Positions 21,415 to 24,055 of a stretch of 24,055 nt of DNA are shown piece after piece (within the stretch, counting starts at the first letter, position 1; each line of letters begins with the position of its first letter). Under the pieces are notes generated by a model, which saw only the letters and a list, made by a program, of their open reading frames with translations, was not told the DNA's origin and ran no database searches. The position numbers were made by a program, and so were the translations under genes. The stretch is from NCBI GenBank assembly GCA_022496185.1, contig WTXG01000424.1:1-24055 (forward strand), written 5' to 3'. Source of the stretch: Multifurca ochricompacta (taxonomy: Eukaryota; Basidiomycota; Agaricomycetes; Russulales; Russulaceae).

Positions 21415-22371
21415 ATGAGCAGAGACGGCGACAATCATTTCCAGGCCTATCAGCAGCAGTCAACCCCCACTTCGAATGGGGACGTCACTCGAATGCCCGA
21501 GCCTAGCTATGGTGCGCTTTTTTCTAAATGTCGTTTTCTCGAGCCTTGCTTACGGGTCATTCACAGATGCAACCAGAGTGAACACTTTGAAATTTGAACC
21601 AAGTAGACCAACTTCTTTTTGACTCGTACTGTTCCCACTTACCCCCCTCCCCTCCCCCCCCCCACAGCCATAGCGAACCAGCAACAACCTCCGACCTCCT
21701 TCCCCATCGCCCAAATACACCGCACGCACACTGAACCAGTCATGGAAATGCCTAATCCCTCCTACATGTCTTCTGTGTTAACAAACGCTCCGTCTTCCTC
21801 TCTCGTTCACCACATTACCAGCCCCAGCGGCGGCTTCAACTCCACTCTCGTCGCGGGTTCACATGCAGAATACCGAAAGAGTTTCCAAGTCGAAGAGCTC
21901 CGAAATGCGTCTCACGTGCAGGTTGTCGAACAGGATTATGGAAAGAATGTGCTCGTCGTTGGCGGCGACTATCCGGATGATCGCCCTAGCGCCCGCGAAC
22001 AAGTAAGGGGGCTGAGTGAGAAAGGACCACCGAGCCATAACTCGCATGGAATTACGAGTGAGTGTCCAGCTTATTGAGTTCACTAAGCCAGCGAAGTGAT
22101 TGGAATATCGTGCTCTATCTCAGGGGTACCGCAATGCAAGATGCAGGGTTGTAAGGAGGGCTCCTTGACTGGCCGTGGCTTGTGTCCCCGTCATCTGTGA
22201 GCGTATCTTAAAACCAAAGTTGTTGGTAAGGACGATCGCTCATTGACGGCCCTGCATTTTAGCCGACGAGATTCGACTGCACTGTGCGCATGGTGCCAGA
22301 GACATCCGCGACACGCCAATGCAAGTTTTTGCTCAGAAGCTTGCGAGAGACGGAGTCAACGTGGTGGTTGA
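21415..22371 (+). CDS. Array gene C: short Cys/His-rich protein
   Basis: Function unknown. Exons are 21415-21511, a likely 36-base exon 21567-21602, then 21668-22057, 22124-22196 and 22263-22371, giving 234 residues (222 if the small exon is skipped). It starts MSRDGDNHFQAYQQQ. The middle is polar, with one more structured-looking stretch (YRKSFQVEELRNASHVQVVE, then QDYGKNVLVVGGDYPDD). The module is at 179-226: C179-x4-C184 (CKMQGC), C195-x2-H198 (CPRH), C207-x2-C210 (CAWC), C222-x3-C226 (CSEAC). Its first half is about ten residues shorter than in genes A and B, and its Cys-His spacing is two rather than three. An intron precedes the first Cys (as in B) and a phase-2 intron follows the His (as in A and B). 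The protein ends eight residues after the last Cys. The frame is intact. Confidence 0.83.
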
Positions 22372-23566
22372 GTGTTGAACGTACTACCAATGACTGTAGT
22401 TCTGATGGCTGGGCCACCCAACTTCTTTGTACATATCTTTTTAAAAAAAAACAATAAATCAAAGGTTTGAGAAGAATAGAGCCAATAATTGCGCTCATAA
22501 AATGACAATGCGATTGTATTTTCAGCCACAACAGTATACAGTCGAGAGCGTCAAAATGTGGACCTCTACTCGACTATTCCCAACCCAAGTCGATCCCCGC
22601 CGCCCTTGGTACTCAAATTTTTGGGCCCCTTCATCCTCATTTTCTGACACAAGGTTCCATTTCCGAAGAGAATAACAATAGTCTGGGATTTGCTTACCCA
22701 TGTACTGCAAGCAAATAGCCATAGCAGTAACAAGAGTTGCTGTGGCTTAGGGTGATGGTGCGTCGCCCTCCTCCCCTCAGCTCTCCCAACATTCCCTCCC
22801 TTCGTCTGGTGGTGTATTTACGTCATTCTAACATAGTGAACTCTTCAATAAGCCCTAGGCCCCGAACGGTCGAATTTGGGAACATGAGTGAAGGAGGATT
22901 GACGACTTCCGCGTGTAGGCTGGCATCTTTCTCGTGAGAGTTGTTGTATCGTCCCCAGCCCGAACCATTTTTTCGAAATAATGCCAGGAAACGGTCCAGG
23001 CACATGAGCGCCATGTGTGTCCACAGGCGGCCTATGTGAAGTTAGGGTTTATCGATATGTTTCGCTTACGCTTGCTTAAACCCCACTACTTTGGCTACCA
23101 AAGTATAGACGCTTTGATATTCCTTCGAACTGCTTCCTTTCGTCCGATGTGATCTGATTATCGGAGAAATGAGCCGCCGGATAGATCGGGGCTCGTGGCC
23201 TCTCATGTTGCGCATCCCCTCCCCCCCTCCCCGTGGCATCACCATCCTACACGTTCACCCTCCACCATCGTCACCTGCCGGCCATACTGCCAGGGGGTAG
23301 GGAAACGCGTGTGAAACCAAGAATCCTAAAGCACAAAGAAAGTCGCGTGTATGTCAAACATGCTCGAGGTAATTGATGCAGCGGTGATGTTCAGATTGCT
23401 TGATCAGGACGTTGGCTTCGAAACTTATCCAGCACGCCCCCCAACCCCCAACCCGGAAGCTGGCGAGCGCAGCCTTTTTGAATCACTAATTTAAGCCTTC
23501 TTTGTCCCCTCCCCCATAGCTGTTTCCCCGGAAACTGCACCAAGCACAAGGATAACACTATTGAAC
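22372..23566. other. Spacer between array genes C and D
   Basis: About 1.2 kb without a recognised gene. A 66-codon minus-strand frame (22522-22722) has passable composition but no domain, no partner exon and no identifiable promoter. C-rich tracts lie near 23216-23232 and 23437-23450. The promoter of gene D must be in the last few hundred bases, though no strong TATA is seen. Confidence 0.4.
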
Positions 23567-24055
23567 ATGAATCGGCAGGATATGTCTCAGTTTTCTGTCA
23601 GCTCAGACACACTTCACGGCCAACCATCCCGACAACGAGGTGGGGGCCACATGCCGTTACGCGCAGGGGGTTTATCGCTAATCGTGCCAACCAGTTCGCT
23701 CAGCGGTAAACGTTCCTCTTAATCCAGGGGTGCAGAACCAACCCTTGCACGGGGTGGTGGACCGAATCTATTACACGGGCCAATCCATGGCTCATTCGTC
23801 TTCGGGTTACTCTCATGACAGGACAACTATGACGGTCCCCAGACCCAAAGAAGTAAAGTTTCGCATTTTGCGGAAGTGGTATCGGGTAGCTTACATCGCT
23901 TCGTCAGACCCCGCCCCGCCTCCGCTCACTACGAATCAAACCCAGAGTTTTCCAATATGCTGGCGGGCTACCAGTCCAAAATCTGCAAACGCCACTTGTA
24001 AGCCAGGGTGTTGCCCTCCCGAATGCGTTTCCTACCCAAGTTCCGAGGGGTGAGT
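23567..24055 (+). CDS. Array gene D: 5' part of a further family member (runs off the window)
   Basis: Three exons can be drawn, 23567-23639, 23728-23852 and 23908-24049; a GTGAGT donor at 24050 starts the next intron, so the gene continues beyond the edge. The protein starts MNRQDMSQFSVSS and stays polar and disordered (Gln, Ser, Pro, Tyr-rich) for the 113 residues seen. Assignment to the array is inferred from position, strand, spacing, a short first exon ending in phase 1 (as in genes A, B and C), and the same style of N-terminus. The Cys/His-rich module itself would lie outside the window. Intron 1 (88 bases) is longer than most here, so an alternative start in exon 2 is possible. Confidence 0.6.

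Noticed and set aside
22522..22722. 66-codon minus-strand frame between array genes C and D
   Set aside because: Passable composition but no domain, no joining exon and no promoter; not enough to call a gene.
16618..24055. Reading the array as a biosynthetic or defence gene cluster
   Set aside because: No enzyme, transporter, nucleotide-binding or toxin-like domain is present; only paralogous Cys/His-rich proteins are seen.

Overview
The window looks like nuclear DNA of a filamentous basidiomycete. Genes are split by many short introns (mostly 49-88 bases, GT...AG, one GC...AG). Intergenic DNA is full of microsatellites and long homopolymers, and the protein families are typical of Agaricomycetes. 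A decayed DUF6535 gene, a family strongly expanded in Ceratobasidiaceae, suggests a Rhizoctonia/Ceratobasidium-type fungus; that placement is inference.

Layout. Bases 1-322 hold the 3' end of an unrecognised Gln-rich gene. About 4 kb of repeat-rich DNA with no convincing gene follows. Bases 4361 to about 6230 (minus) hold a DUF6535 gene broken by many frameshifts. Bases 7292-8592 (minus) hold a broken secreted, Ser/Thr-rich, GPI-type glycoprotein gene. Across a short divergent promoter region lies a small HMG/YABBY-like nuclear protein gene (9019-9532, plus) with three frame breaks. Next come ribonuclease H1 (10791-12052, one missing base) and ORC1 (12286-15001, fully intact, seven exons), in tandem and 233 bases apart. 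From 16618 to the right edge stands an array of four same-strand genes. Three carry the same small Cys/His-rich module at the C-terminus; the fourth runs off the window before its module would be reached.

How the genes relate. ORC1 (origin recognition) and RNase H1 (RNA:DNA hybrid removal) are both DNA replication/maintenance genes, and ORC1 has an MluI cell-cycle-box type motif just upstream. The Cys/His-rich array is the least explained part. The modules align by cysteine spacing and share a phase-2 intron just after the first knuckle, so they are tandem duplicates, but their long disordered N-termini have diverged. No catalytic domain is visible in the three complete copies.

A second theme is frame integrity. 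Genes left of about 11 kb need added bases to read through, often in short G or C runs, whereas ORC1 and the three complete array genes read cleanly. This may reflect local consensus errors, real decay, or both.
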